The notes under the pieces were generated by a model that had not been told where the DNA came from, did not search any database, and saw only the letters and a list, made by a program, of their open reading frames with translations. A program made the translations under genes and the position numbers. A stretch of 64,000 nucleotides of DNA from Flavobacteriaceae bacterium (GTDB lineage Bacteria; Bacteroidota; Bacteroidia; Flavobacteriales; Flavobacteriaceae): assembly GCA_002746415.1 (NCBI GenBank), contig NVXD01000018.1, forward strand, positions 62,001 through 126,000, given 5' to 3'. Of the stretch, positions 16,836 through 25,792 are shown in pieces. The stretch's first letter is position 1. Every line of letters starts with the position of its first letter.

Positions 16836-18377
16836 TTAATTTTGTAAATCAAGCTCATATGCTCCAATTTCTGGAACCAAAATTCTACTTTTTCCTAATA
16901 TATCAAATGGAACTGTTACCGAATTTTCTACAGCTGCACGCCCAATAATTTCGGATGCAGCCCCAATTCTAAAATCGTTCTTTTGCGCATTATAAAAATC
17001 CAAATCAACATTCAATAGAACATCTGAATACCAAATAGGGTCATTAAAATTATACAAGGAAGGGTCTAAAAATTGCAGCTCAGTTTCATTAAATGTTATA
17101 GCGCAATTTTTAAAGGAGTAATTAAATAGGGAAGCATCTGTTTTACTTAGCGCTAGTTCATGCCTACTATTACCATCAATTATACAATTTATGAAGTCGG
17201 CTTGTGTAAGGTCTTTTGATATGTTATCCAGATCAGTTTCAATAAAATTATCAATGAACAGTGCTGTAGCATTTCTAAACCCATTGGTCCAGTAATTGGC
17301 AATAGTACAATGGGTAAACACGTAGTTGCCTCCTAGGCTACAATATAAAGAAGAAGCACCAGCACTTCCCAGAACTATATTTTCTCCAATAATGGATGCT
17401 GTCTTTCCCCATAAATTAAAATTGGAACTGTTGTGTATTTGGGTATTTTTAATGGTTAGAGTAGGGTTGTCTAATAGTCCATCTCCCTCTACAAACAAGC
17501 CCACACTGGCATTTTTTATGGTTAAATAATTAATTTGGTTGTTTATGCTTCCATAGGTCAGCCAAATGGTTCCCCATTGTCCGGCTATATTTTCAAATTC
17601 TGGTTCTAAACGATCCCCTTCAAAAACAACTTCATTTTCCAGTTCTTCCTGATTACTACTTAGAGCTCCCATTACATTAATTGAAGCTTTAGAAGGTACT
17701 ATAATTCCAGAATTATCATGAAAATAAACTCTTGCTCCTGCATTTATTGACAAGGTTTTATCCTCCTGCACAACAGCGTACCCATAAATTACATAGGGTT
17801 TTTCATTGGTGAAATTAAGTTGAGTGTCTTCTATGATGAACCCTTCTACCGCAATTTCATTTCCTTCATCATCCATCCCCAGAACAAAGGTTTCTTTGGA
17901 GCCATCTGATAATGTTTTGGGAAATAAAAAAATAGCATCCTTGATTAAAGTAACCAATTGCACTTCTTGCATATTTCCAGAAGATGAAAACTGTATGGCG
18001 TCAGTATATAGAAATTCTTTTTCATTGGTCGGTGCAATATCAAAAGTTGATTCAATAAAAATAAAAATACTATCCTTGGCAAAAATCGGAATGTTTTCAA
18101 ATTCTTTTCCAGCCATTCCATCCACATTTAGCCTATAGCTGCTGTTTTGACCACTTGCCAAACGTATTGATGGGATTTGAATATCCGTATTACTTTTATT
18201 ATAAACTTTTAATGTTCTGGTACTGCTACCAATAGTTGTGAAAACGGTATCGAGATAGACTGTATCCTTGGAAAATTCTAAATTCCCCGTACTGGTTTGG
18301 TAGTCAAAATTTTTACGGCAGGAGCCCCAAAATAGTAAGGCTGTCAATGCTATAAAGAAGAATACATACCGTTGCAT
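16836..18377 (-). CDS. Lipoprotein with predicted right-handed beta-helix
   Basis: 513 residues from the ATG at 18377, chosen because it gives a clean lipoprotein signal (YVFFFIALTALLFWGSC); the frame is open to 18419, but that would overlap the upstream gene. The N-terminal 130 residues are an immunoglobulin-like region (TLKVYNKSNTDIQIPSIRL). The centre has repeated short strands (INYLTIKNASVGLFVEG, LTIKNTQIHNSSNFNLWGKT, FTHCTIANYWTNGF), as in right-handed beta-helix surface proteins. It ends with IPEIGAYEL-like text (VPEIGAYELD), common in parallel beta-helix proteins of this group. Function unknown; probably on the cell surface. Confidence 0.78.
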   Translation of the reverse strand: MQRYVFFFIALTALLFWGSCRKNFDYQTSTGNLEFSKDTVYLDTVFTTIGSSTRTLKVYNKSNTDIQIPSIRLASGQNSSYRLNVDGMAGKEFENIPIFAKDSIFIFIESTFDIAPTNEKEFLYTDAIQFSSSGNMQEVQLVTLIKDAIFLFPKTLSDGSKETFVLGMDDEGNEIAVEGFIIEDTQLNFTNEKPYVIYGYAVVQEDKTLSINAGARVYFHDNSGIIVPSKASINVMGALSSNQEELENEVVFEGDRLEPEFENIAGQWGTIWLTYGSINNQINYLTIKNASVGLFVEGDGLLDNPTLTIKNTQIHNSSNFNLWGKTASIIGENIVLGSAGASSLYCSLGGNYVFTHCTIANYWTNGFRNATALFIDNFIETDLDNISKDLTQADFINCIIDGNSRHELALSKTDASLFNYSFKNCAITFNETELQFLDPSLYNFNDPIWYSDVLLNVDLDFYNAQKNDFRIGAASEIIGRAAVENSVTVPFDILGKSRILVPEIGAYELDLQN

Positions 18378-18396
18378 ACAAAACAAGTTAAATGAT

Positions 18397-18789
18397 TTAA
18401 TTTGAGAAAAGGCCTTCAATGTTTTTTGGAACTCTCATGGGTTTGTTTGTTTTTGCATTGAGCAGGCAAAATTTAGTTTCAGACTGCACATGAACTAAAC
18501 CGGTTTCTTTATTGAATATTTCAACCGCTCTTATTGAAAAACAACCTTCAGTTCTGGCTACATGGGTGCGTACAATAATGTGGTCGCCCAGTTTTGCCGC
18601 ATTTTTATATGAAATATTGTGGTTGACCACAACCCAAATAAAATCTGACTGTATTTCTTTTGAGGCCAATAATCGCCAATGCTCTCTTGAAACATCTTGA
18701 ATCCAATGCACGTATTGTACATTGTTTACGTGATTCAGTTCATCTAGGTCACTTTTTTTGACCTGAACAATTTTTTCATAGAATTCCAT
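18397..18789 (-). CDS. Acyl-CoA thioesterase, YbgC/4-hydroxybenzoyl-CoA thioesterase type
   Basis: 130 residues, single hot-dog domain. The family signature with catalytic Asp is seen in SDLDELNHVNNVQYVHWIQD near residues 13-33. Such enzymes hydrolyse acyl-CoA thioesters in the cytoplasm; the acyl group is not predictable here. Its start codon directly abuts the stop of the glutamine cyclotransferase gene, so the two are co-transcribed, and the beta-helix lipoprotein gene follows 19 bp later. Confidence 0.9.
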   Translation of the reverse strand: MEFYEKIVQVKKSDLDELNHVNNVQYVHWIQDVSREHWRLLASKEIQSDFIWVVVNHNISYKNAAKLGDHIIVRTHVARTEGCFSIRAVEIFNKETGLVHVQSETKFCLLNAKTNKPMRVPKNIEGLFSN

Positions 18790-19836
18790 TTACTTTTTTA
18801 ATAATTTAATCTCAAAAAGTTTGTCCCAATATTTTCCAGTTACGAAAAAGGTACCTCTTTTTGGATTGTATGCTATTCCATTTAATACATCCTTCTCAGC
18901 TGATGTCACTTTGTCTTTTAAACCAGCAAAATTTATTACTCCTTCAACAGCTCCACTCTTAGGATTGATAATAATGCCAACCTCTTTTTTAAATTGCCAT
19001 GTATTCGCATAGATTTTATCATCAAAATATTCCAATTCATTGATTTTTACAATTTTGTTCTTGTTGGTGTAGATTTCAATGAAGCTCTCTTCTATTAATG
19101 TTTCAGGATTTAATTGCCATATTTTTTCTGACCCATCACTCTTGTATAATTTTTCACCATCGTTACAAAACCCCCATCCTTCTTTACTTTTCCCATATTT
19201 AAAACTATCAATTTTTTCAAAGGCATTTAAGTCATATATGAACCCCGTTCCACTTTGCCAAGTCAATTGATAAATTTTATCATTGAGAATGGTGATGCCT
19301 TCCCCAAAAAATGCCTTGTCCAAATCTATTTGGCTTAAAATTTCTCCGGTCTCAAAATTCACTTTTCGCAAGGAAGATTTGCCATTATGGCCTGTACTTT
19401 CATATAAAGTGTCTTTGTAAAATTCCAATCCTTGTGTAAAGGCTTCTAGGTCATGCGGATAGGTGTTCACTATTTCATAGGTATATACTTCTGGTGCAGT
19501 TGCAGATAATATTTTGATGTTCTTTGTTATTTCACCTTTTCCACCTTCAAAATCTATAGTTGCTTTTAAGGATTTGCTCCCCAACTTAGAGATGTTTAAT
19601 GTGAGTTTATTGTCTTTTAGAACTAATTCTTGTCCGTCTACAGTATAGGTTACCTTATTTATAGTTTTTCCTTTCTTATTATTTATATGAATACCAATGG
19701 TTTGGTTTTGGCTAAATTGGGTTTTATTTCCTTCCAGTTGTATATCAAAAAGTTGGGATGTAGCTGTATTGCCACCTCCACATGCTGTAAGTAGAATGGC
19801 TAATGAGCTGAATGCTAAAAATTTAAAAAAATTCAT
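18790..19836 (-). CDS. Glutaminyl-peptide cyclotransferase (plant/bacterial type) lipoprotein
   Basis: 348 residues. Lipobox signal FLAFSSLAILLTAC; an N-terminal beta domain of about 100 residues; then the five-bladed propeller of Glu_cyclase_2, with YPHDLEAFTQGLEFYKDTLY, YESTGHNGKSSLRKV, TWQSGTGFIYDL and GIAYNPKRGTFFVTGKYW. The family turns N-terminal glutamine of peptides into pyroglutamate, here outside the cytoplasmic membrane. In Bacteroidota this may help mature secreted proteins or lipoproteins. First gene of a three-gene minus-strand operon. Confidence 0.92.
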   Translation of the reverse strand: MNFFKFLAFSSLAILLTACGGGNTATSQLFDIQLEGNKTQFSQNQTIGIHINNKKGKTINKVTYTVDGQELVLKDNKLTLNISKLGSKSLKATIDFEGGKGEITKNIKILSATAPEVYTYEIVNTYPHDLEAFTQGLEFYKDTLYESTGHNGKSSLRKVNFETGEILSQIDLDKAFFGEGITILNDKIYQLTWQSGTGFIYDLNAFEKIDSFKYGKSKEGWGFCNDGEKLYKSDGSEKIWQLNPETLIEESFIEIYTNKNKIVKINELEYFDDKIYANTWQFKKEVGIIINPKSGAVEGVINFAGLKDKVTSAEKDVLNGIAYNPKRGTFFVTGKYWDKLFEIKLLKK

Positions 19837-19891
19837 CTGTTAATGCTATTTATTGAGCAAGGTATTTAATAAAATTAAGAATGTAAAACGA

Positions 19892-19921
19892 TTGCTTCAA
19901 ATTTAAAAGATTGTATCTTTG
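19892..19921 (+). promoter_or_regulatory. Promoter of the SRP RNA gene
   Basis: TTG (19892-19894), a 19-bp spacer, then TATCTTTG (19914-19921), with the RNA body beginning 5 bases later. This is the clearest Bacteroidota-type promoter in the window and serves as the reference for the others. Confidence 0.85.
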
Positions 19922-19926
19922 CATCT

Positions 19927-20020
19927 GGCAAGTCCTACACGACCAGCTCCTACTGAATCCCCCAGGGTGGGAACGCAGCAAGGGTATGTAGTCGTAGCGG
20001 TGCGATGTAGGTAGCTTGCC
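19927..20020 (+). ncRNA. ffs: Signal recognition particle RNA (small bacterial type)
   Basis: A 94-nt RNA whose ends pair (GGCAAG... with ...CTTGCC). The conserved Ffh-binding hairpin is visible as GAATCCCCCAGGGTGGGAA followed by GCAGCAAGGGTA. It binds Ffh and directs membrane-protein synthesis. It is directly followed by eight T residues (20021-20028), which complete a terminator with the closing stem. Promoter immediately upstream. Confidence 0.97.
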
Positions 20021-20242
20021 TTTTTTTTGTGCCCAAAATTCACTTCACAGGCTTTATTTACATGTTATTTTGCTACTGAGTAAGAAAGTTAATATTACAA
20101 GTTTTCATTCTGTCATTTCTTTATTTATTTGCACCTTTATACTCAATAAGGGGTTTATTTGTTTAGATTTTAGTGTCAAATTATAAAAATGTAGTGTTCC
20201 TACAGTCTTGTAGATTTTCTAAAGGCAAAATATTGATTAAGT

Positions 20243-21052
20243 ATGGATAATAAAGTGGTGTTGATTACTGGTGGCTCTTCTGGAATTGGAAAAGCAATAG
20301 GGATGTATTTAAAATCCAAAGGGTGCATTATTTATGGTACGACACGGAATCTGGAGAAATACAAAGCGTTTCATGAATTTCAATTATTAGAGCTGAATGT
20401 TAGGGATGTAAACAGTATTGCTATTGCTGTGCAACAATTAATAGAAAAAGAAGGAAGGTTAGATGTTTTAATTAATAATGCGGGGGTAGGCATAACAGGC
20501 CCTATAGAAGAAACGCCGCATGAAGAAATTTTAAAAACCTTTGACACTAATTTCCATGGACCTTTGCATATGGCCAAAGCGGTATTGCCGCAGATGCGGA
20601 AGCAAAATAGCGGAATCATTATTAATATTACATCTATTGCCGGTTATATGGGATTGCCTTTTAGAGGCATATATTCTGCAACAAAAGGAGCTTTGGAGTT
20701 GGTTACAGAGGCTTTGCGAATGGAGACCAAGGATTTTGGAGTTAGCATCACAAATTTAGCCCCTGGAGATTTTGCTACAAATATTGCAGCTGGTAGATAT
20801 CACGCACCGGTTAAAAAAGATTCGCCATATGAGGTTTCCTATGGGAATACCTTAAAAATGATGGATGAGGATGTGGATAGCGGCAGCAATCCTATTAATG
20901 TTGCAAAAAAGGTGTTTAAGATTATTAATGTGAAAAATCCCAAGGGACATTATAAAGTGGGTGAGTTTATGCAGAAATTCTCTGTTTTTTTAAAGATGGT
21001 TTTGCCTGATAAAGTGTATGAGAAGCTATTACTGAATCATTATAAGTTGTAA
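20243..21052 (+). CDS. Short-chain dehydrogenase/reductase
   Basis: 269 residues, classical SDR. Cofactor motif TGGSSGIGKAIG (9-20), NNAG (78-81) and catalytic Ser131, Tyr144 and Lys148 in YSATKGA. Arg36 after the second strand (GTTRN) suggests NADPH preference. The substrate is not predictable; the C-terminus, with a GHYKVGEFMQKFSVFLK helix, resembles steroid/retinol-like members. A lone gene with a 60-bp gap to the aldolase gene on the same strand. Confidence 0.9.
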   Translation: MDNKVVLITGGSSGIGKAIGMYLKSKGCIIYGTTRNLEKYKAFHEFQLLELNVRDVNSIAIAVQQLIEKEGRLDVLINNAGVGITGPIEETPHEEILKTFDTNFHGPLHMAKAVLPQMRKQNSGIIINITSIAGYMGLPFRGIYSATKGALELVTEALRMETKDFGVSITNLAPGDFATNIAAGRYHAPVKKDSPYEVSYGNTLKMMDEDVDSGSNPINVAKKVFKIINVKNPKGHYKVGEFMQKFSVFLKMVLPDKVYEKLLLNHYKL

Positions 21053-21112
21053 TTTTGCATTTTCAAACAAAAATCTATTTTCTAATAATAACTTTTAAAA
21101 CCAGAGTAAAAG

Positions 21113-21766
21113 ATGAAATTTTTCATAGACACAGCTAATTTGGATCAAATTAAGGAAGCGCAGCAATTGGGCGTATTGGACGGGGTGACCACCAACCCAT
21201 CTTTAATGGCAAAAGAAGGAATTACTGGAAAAGAAAATATCCTGCAGCATTACAAAGATATTTGTAGCATTGTTGATGGTGATGTAAGTGCTGAAGTTAT
21301 TTCAACAGATTATGAGGGAATGATTAAAGAAGGTGAAGCCTTAGCTGCTTTGAACCCTCAAATTGTTGTTAAAGTACCAATGATTGCAGATGGTGTAAAG
21401 GCATGTAAGTATTTTTCTGATAAAGGAATTAGAACAAATGTTACTTTGGTATTCTCTGTAGGACAAGCGCTTTTGGCTGCAAAAGCAGGAGCTACTTATG
21501 TTTCTCCTTTTCTAGGTCGTTTGGATGATATTTCAACAGACGGATTGCATTTGATTTCTGAAATTCGTCTAGTGTATGATAACTATGCTTATGAAACTCA
21601 AATATTAGCTGCATCTATTAGACATACAATGCATGTTGTTGATTGTGCTAAAATTGGTGCAGATGTAATGACAGGACCTTTATCATCTATTGAGGGATTA
21701 TTGAGACACCCTTTAACAGATAGCGGCCTTGCTAAGTTTTTAGAAGATTACGCTAAAGGAAACTAA
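21113..21766 (+). CDS. fsa: Fructose-6-phosphate aldolase / small transaldolase
   Basis: 217 residues, the short single-domain TalB-like class. Schiff-base lysine in PQIVVKVPM (Lys87), N-terminal [26 protein letters not shown] and [11 protein letters not shown]. It works either as a transaldolase in the pentose phosphate pathway or as a fructose-6-phosphate aldolase; sequence alone does not settle which. It is followed by a terminator. Confidence 0.92.
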   Translation: MKFFIDTANLDQIKEAQQLGVLDGVTTNPSLMAKEGITGKENILQHYKDICSIVDGDVSAEVISTDYEGMIKEGEALAALNPQIVVKVPMIADGVKACKYFSDKGIRTNVTLVFSVGQALLAAKAGATYVSPFLGRLDDISTDGLHLISEIRLVYDNYAYETQILAASIRHTMHVVDCAKIGADVMTGPLSSIEGLLRHPLTDSGLAKFLEDYAKGN

Positions 21767-21788
21767 TTCTTATAGTATTATAATTAAG

Positions 21789-21824
21789 AAAAGACTCTAG
21801 GCTTGTGCTTAGGGTCTTTTTTTT
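21789..21824 (+). terminator. Terminator of the aldolase gene
   Basis: AAAAGACTCTA (21789-21799) pairs with TAGGGTCTTTT (21810-21820), including one G-U pair, and is followed by T residues. Confidence 0.85.
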
Positions 21825-21858
21825 GCCTTAGATTAAAGCGTAAAATGAGAAGGGAAAA

Positions 21859-23241
21859 TTAAAAAGAGGAATAGAGGTTGGCAAAAGCATCAACAATTAC
21901 TCCTTTTTCAACTATGAATGCCTTATTAGTACTATAGACAATCATGGTATGTGCGACTTCCTTATAATTTGAAGCTCTAAATTGATTCGTTTTGTCTAAG
22001 CCTTTGGAATCTAGCATTGTCAACCATCTTTCTGAATCAGTTTTTACATTGATACCCACAAATCTATAATCTGGGTATTTATCTGATAAAACAGCAATAC
22101 GATTTGTAATATTTTCAAAATGTCTTTTTTGAGTACCGGACCAAAAATAAAACACTGTTTTTTTGGAACTACCAATATCTCTTAATTGAATTTCGGCCCC
22201 TTCAGTATTGTATACCAAAAGACTAGGGATTTCATTGCTAGGTTGTATTTTCTTTATATTCTCATACAAAAGGTTGATTTCTTTTATATGCTTATTGTTA
22301 GCAGAAAATTCATGGAAGTTTTCTATGAAAATATTATTATTTTTTTCATCATCATGTTTTAAAAGATAATCTACAGCTACATTTCTAAAAAGATTGTCCC
22401 TTAGGTTCTTTTGTTTTACACAACTATCTATTAGTTTTAATTTGTGCTGATAAAAATGTAAATTATTTTTTACAATACCATTTTCAATATCACATTTATG
22501 GGAACAATCCTTAAAGGATAAATTACCATAGTGATACTTCATGAAATTATAATAAGGTCTAAAATAGGCAAGGTTCTTATTATTAAAGCTTAAATCTTTT
22601 CTATATGCATAAAATTCCTCCGGAAGTTTATGAAATGTTTTCTCACCAGATTTTCTTTTATGATAATATGGATACTTTTCCCTATAGATATAGTAATTAT
22701 AATCAATACTGGCCTTTGCCATTTCCAGCGCATTTTCTGATAATAAGGTGTTTGCTTGTACATCCATTAAGTCCATTATTTTTTGGTTCCTTAAGGAGTC
22801 TGTTTTCTGGCAAAATTGTTTTGGCTCTATTTTAAATAAGGAATGGATGTAAGATGCTTCCTGTTCATGTGTTAAAAAGATATCCGCTAAAAAATTATTG
22901 ATTTCCTCACCTTTTCCAGAAAACGCAAGAGATTCATCAAAATCAACGGTATTTAAACGTGTTAGAATGCTATCTCCTTTTTCAAAGAAAACGTATTGAA
23001 GTTCTGGGTTATGGTTAAAATGATGAAGCCCCTCATTTATGGAATCCAATTTAAAGGAAAACCTATTTTTGGAGTCTAATTTGGCAGAATCAATAGCAAT
23101 ATCATCCTTAAATAATACCACATAATCACTGGTTGGATTTACAATTTCACCAGCAAAATAAACTGTTGAAGATGAGTTTTTTTCAACTGAACTACAACCA
23201 ATTAGAAATAAAATAGATATGAAAGGTAAAAATTTAGCCAT
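21859..23241 (-). CDS. Thioredoxin-fold (TlpA-like) lipoprotein lacking the redox cysteines
   Basis: 460 residues from the ATG at 23241, which gives the lipoprotein signal FLPFISILFLIGC. The N-terminal 120 residues look like the DUF4369-type beta domain found before TlpA domains (YFAGEIVNPTSDYVVLFKDD). A helical middle of about 200 residues follows. The C-terminal 130 residues have the TlpA pattern (KKTVFYFWSGTQKRHFENI, YPDYRFVGINVKTDSERW), but the CxxC site is replaced by SGTQ and no cysteine is nearby. It cannot be a disulfide reductase; a binding or scaffolding role is inference. Confidence 0.78.
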   Translation of the reverse strand: MAKFLPFISILFLIGCSSVEKNSSSTVYFAGEIVNPTSDYVVLFKDDIAIDSAKLDSKNRFSFKLDSINEGLHHFNHNPELQYVFFEKGDSILTRLNTVDFDESLAFSGKGEEINNFLADIFLTHEQEASYIHSLFKIEPKQFCQKTDSLRNQKIMDLMDVQANTLLSENALEMAKASIDYNYYIYREKYPYYHKRKSGEKTFHKLPEEFYAYRKDLSFNNKNLAYFRPYYNFMKYHYGNLSFKDCSHKCDIENGIVKNNLHFYQHKLKLIDSCVKQKNLRDNLFRNVAVDYLLKHDDEKNNNIFIENFHEFSANNKHIKEINLLYENIKKIQPSNEIPSLLVYNTEGAEIQLRDIGSSKKTVFYFWSGTQKRHFENITNRIAVLSDKYPDYRFVGINVKTDSERWLTMLDSKGLDKTNQFRASNYKEVAHTMIVYSTNKAFIVEKGVIVDAFANLYSSF

Positions 23242-23363
23242 ATGAAATACTGCTACATTCATTTACAAAACTAGCAAACCCAATGAAAGCACCCTGTTAA
23301 TAGGTCGTTAAATGTTGTGAAGTTAAGTTAATGCACTGCTAAAACATAAGGTTCTTAAGTTTA

Positions 23364-23395
23364 TTGGTATAAAGGGCCAAATTTATCTATTTTTG
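23364..23395 (+). promoter_or_regulatory. Promoter of the ABC-F gene
   Basis: TTG (23364-23366), a 21-bp spacer and TATTTTTG (23388-23395). The predicted start near 23401 leaves a 17-nt leader. Confidence 0.7.
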
Positions 23396-23417
23396 CAAAA
23401 AAAATTAAAACTATACT

Positions 23418-25040
23418 ATGCTATCTGTATCCAATTTATCTGTGCAATTTGGGAAAAGAGTTCTTTTTGATGAAGTAAATGTGTCCTTTACCCAAGGAAA
23501 TTGCTATGGAATCATTGGCGCCAATGGAGCCGGAAAATCCACTTTTTTAAAGATATTATCTGGTGATGCTGATGCAACATCTGGTCATGTGCATTTGGAA
23601 CCAGGAAAAAGAATGTCCATCTTGGAACAAAATCACAATGCATATGATGAATTTCCAGTTTTAGAAACAGTAGTAATGGGTAATAAGCCTTTATTTGCTT
23701 TAAAGAAGGAAATAGATGCCCTATATGCTGATTATAGTGATGAGAATGCAGATAGAATAGGGGAGTTACAAGTCGAGTTTGAAGAGATGAATGGTTGGAA
23801 TGCCGATAGCAATGCAGCGGCACTTCTTTCTAATTTGGGTATCAGTGAAGAGTATCATTTTATGTCAATGGCTGATATGGACTCTAAATTAAAGGTTAGG
23901 GTTTTGTTGGTGCAAGCGTTGTTTGGAAATCCGGATGTTCTTATAATGGATGAACCAACCAATGATTTGGATTATGAAACAATAGGCTGGTTGGAGCATT
24001 TTCTAGCAAATTATGATAATACGGTAATAGTTGTATCGCATGACAGACACTTTTTAGATTCTGTTTGTACGCATATAGCTGATATAGATTTTAGTAAAAT
24101 CAACTTATACTCAGGTAATTATACATTTTGGTATGAGAGTAGTCAGCTAGCTTCTAGACAAAGATCACAGCAGAATAAGAAGGCTGAAGATAAGGCTAAA
24201 GAGCTTCAAGAGTTTATTCAAAGGTTTAGTGCCAATGTTTCAAAAAGCAAGCAAGCGACATCCAGAAAAAAAATGCTCTCTAAATTAAAAATTGATGATA
24301 TAAAACCTTCAAGTAGGAGATATCCAGCTATTATTTTTGAAAGAGAAAGAGAAGCAGGTGATCAGATATTGAATGTTGATAAATTAGCAGGGACCTCAGA
24401 GGACGGAGATCTATTGTTCAAAAATGTAAATATAAACCTTGCAAAAGGAGACAAAGTTGCTATTATTTCCAAAGACTCTAGGGCAACAACGGCATTCTAT
24501 GAAATCATAAATGGAAACAAGCAAGCAAGCAACGGTGTATTTAATTGGGGAGTAACTACTATTCAATCCTATTTACCATCAAATAATGAGGCCTTTTTTA
24601 ATACAAACATCAATCTTGTGGATTGGTTACGGCAATGGGCTAAAACAGAAGAAGAAAGAGAAGAAGTACATATTAGAGGATTTCTTGGCAAAATGTTGTT
24701 TAGTGGGGAAGAAGCCCTAAAAAAATTAACTGTTCTCTCTGGTGGAGAAAAGGTACGTTGCATGTTGAGTAGAATGATGATGCTAAGAGCCAATGTTGTT
24801 ATGTTGGATGAACCTACCAACCATTTGGATTTGGAAAGTATCACTGCTTTTAACAATTCCTTGAAGAATTTTAAGGGTACCGTTTTATTTACAACGCATG
24901 ATCATGAATTTGCGCAAACTGTGGCCAATAGAGTTATTGAGCTTACTCCAAATGGAAATATAGACCGCTACGCCACTTTTGATGAATACATGTCCGATGC
25001 TTCTATAAAGGAGCAACGTGCCAAAATGTATTCAAAATAG
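23418..25040 (+). CDS. ABC-F family ATPase, YbiT-like
   Basis: 540 residues with two ATP-binding domains and no membrane part, as in ribosome-acting ABC-F proteins. The linker, with FSANVSKSKQATSR, strongly resembles E. coli YbiT. Domain 1 has Walker A GANGAGKST (34-42) and Walker B VLIMDEPTNDLD, but its signature is DMDSKLKV (153-160) rather than LSGGQ. Domain 2 has a proper signature LSGGE (440-444) and Walker B VVMLDEPTNHLD, but its Walker A is ISKDSRATT (350-358) without the Gly and Lys residues. ABC-F proteins bind the ribosomal E site and relieve stalls or antibiotic action; the role of this one is unknown. Confidence 0.93.
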   Translation: MLSVSNLSVQFGKRVLFDEVNVSFTQGNCYGIIGANGAGKSTFLKILSGDADATSGHVHLEPGKRMSILEQNHNAYDEFPVLETVVMGNKPLFALKKEIDALYADYSDENADRIGELQVEFEEMNGWNADSNAAALLSNLGISEEYHFMSMADMDSKLKVRVLLVQALFGNPDVLIMDEPTNDLDYETIGWLEHFLANYDNTVIVVSHDRHFLDSVCTHIADIDFSKINLYSGNYTFWYESSQLASRQRSQQNKKAEDKAKELQEFIQRFSANVSKSKQATSRKKMLSKLKIDDIKPSSRRYPAIIFEREREAGDQILNVDKLAGTSEDGDLLFKNVNINLAKGDKVAIISKDSRATTAFYEIINGNKQASNGVFNWGVTTIQSYLPSNNEAFFNTNINLVDWLRQWAKTEEEREEVHIRGFLGKMLFSGEEALKKLTVLSGGEKVRCMLSRMMMLRANVVMLDEPTNHLDLESITAFNNSLKNFKGTVLFTTHDHEFAQTVANRVIELTPNGNIDRYATFDEYMSDASIKEQRAKMYSK

Positions 25041-25204
25041 CACTTTGAGGTGCTTTTAATTTTCTGTAATATGGAAGCACCTCATATATGTTAATACTTT
25101 GTTAATATATAAATATGTTAATATTATTCTTGCGTGCTTTTGGATAAATTGTATCTTGTCGTGGAACGAGAACAGTTCATCGAGAACTACTATATAAATT
25201 GCCC

Positions 25205-25792
25205 ATGCAGAAGCCATTAAAATGTCGTTTGGCATTTTTATTAACTCTTATATTCTTCAGTTTTGTCCAATCACAGGATATGGCTATGGCTATGATTCCC
25301 AATGTAGTAGACTTAAATTCTGAAAGTTCCATTATTAAAAGTGCTCAAAAATCTGGTATACATACGATATTGGTTAAAGCCATAAAGGCAGCTAAATTAG
25401 AGGAGATATTAGATAATGATGGGTCGTTTACCTTCTTTGCTCCTTCAGATAATGCTTTTGAAAAATTTTCCAAAGAAAAAATACAGTTATTGATTGACTC
25501 AAAAAACACGAAGGAATTGCGTTCTCTTTTGACCTACCATATTGTAGCAAGAAGTTTTTCAGCCTCTAAAATCCTTAAAGCAATGTGTAGGGGAGAAGGT
25601 GTGGCAACATTTACGACCTTACAGGGAACTAAATTAACGGCTAGTATGAATGGTTCGGATATTGTTTTAACGGATAGTTTTGGAAATAATGCTACCATTG
25701 TAAAAGCGGATACCAATCAATGTAATGGTGTGATTCATGTAATAGACAATGTTATTCGACCGCAAAAAAAATTACCGCAACTCCGCCCCTAG
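25205..25792 (+). CDS. Secreted fasciclin-domain protein
   Basis: 195 residues from the ATG at 25205 (a TTG two codons upstream is in frame). Signal peptide CRLAFLLTLIFFSFVQSQ. One fasciclin/FAS1 domain: DGSFTFFAPSDNAFEKF, LLTYHIVARSFSASKIL and the closing NGVIHVIDNVIRPQ. FAS1 domains mediate adhesion; secreted single-domain forms are common in Flavobacteriia. The last 21 bp overlap the end of convergent pheT. Confidence 0.88.
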   Translation: MQKPLKCRLAFLLTLIFFSFVQSQDMAMAMIPNVVDLNSESSIIKSAQKSGIHTILVKAIKAAKLEEILDNDGSFTFFAPSDNAFEKFSKEKIQLLIDSKNTKELRSLLTYHIVARSFSASKILKAMCRGEGVATFTTLQGTKLTASMNGSDIVLTDSFGNNATIVKADTNQCNGVIHVIDNVIRPQKKLPQLRP

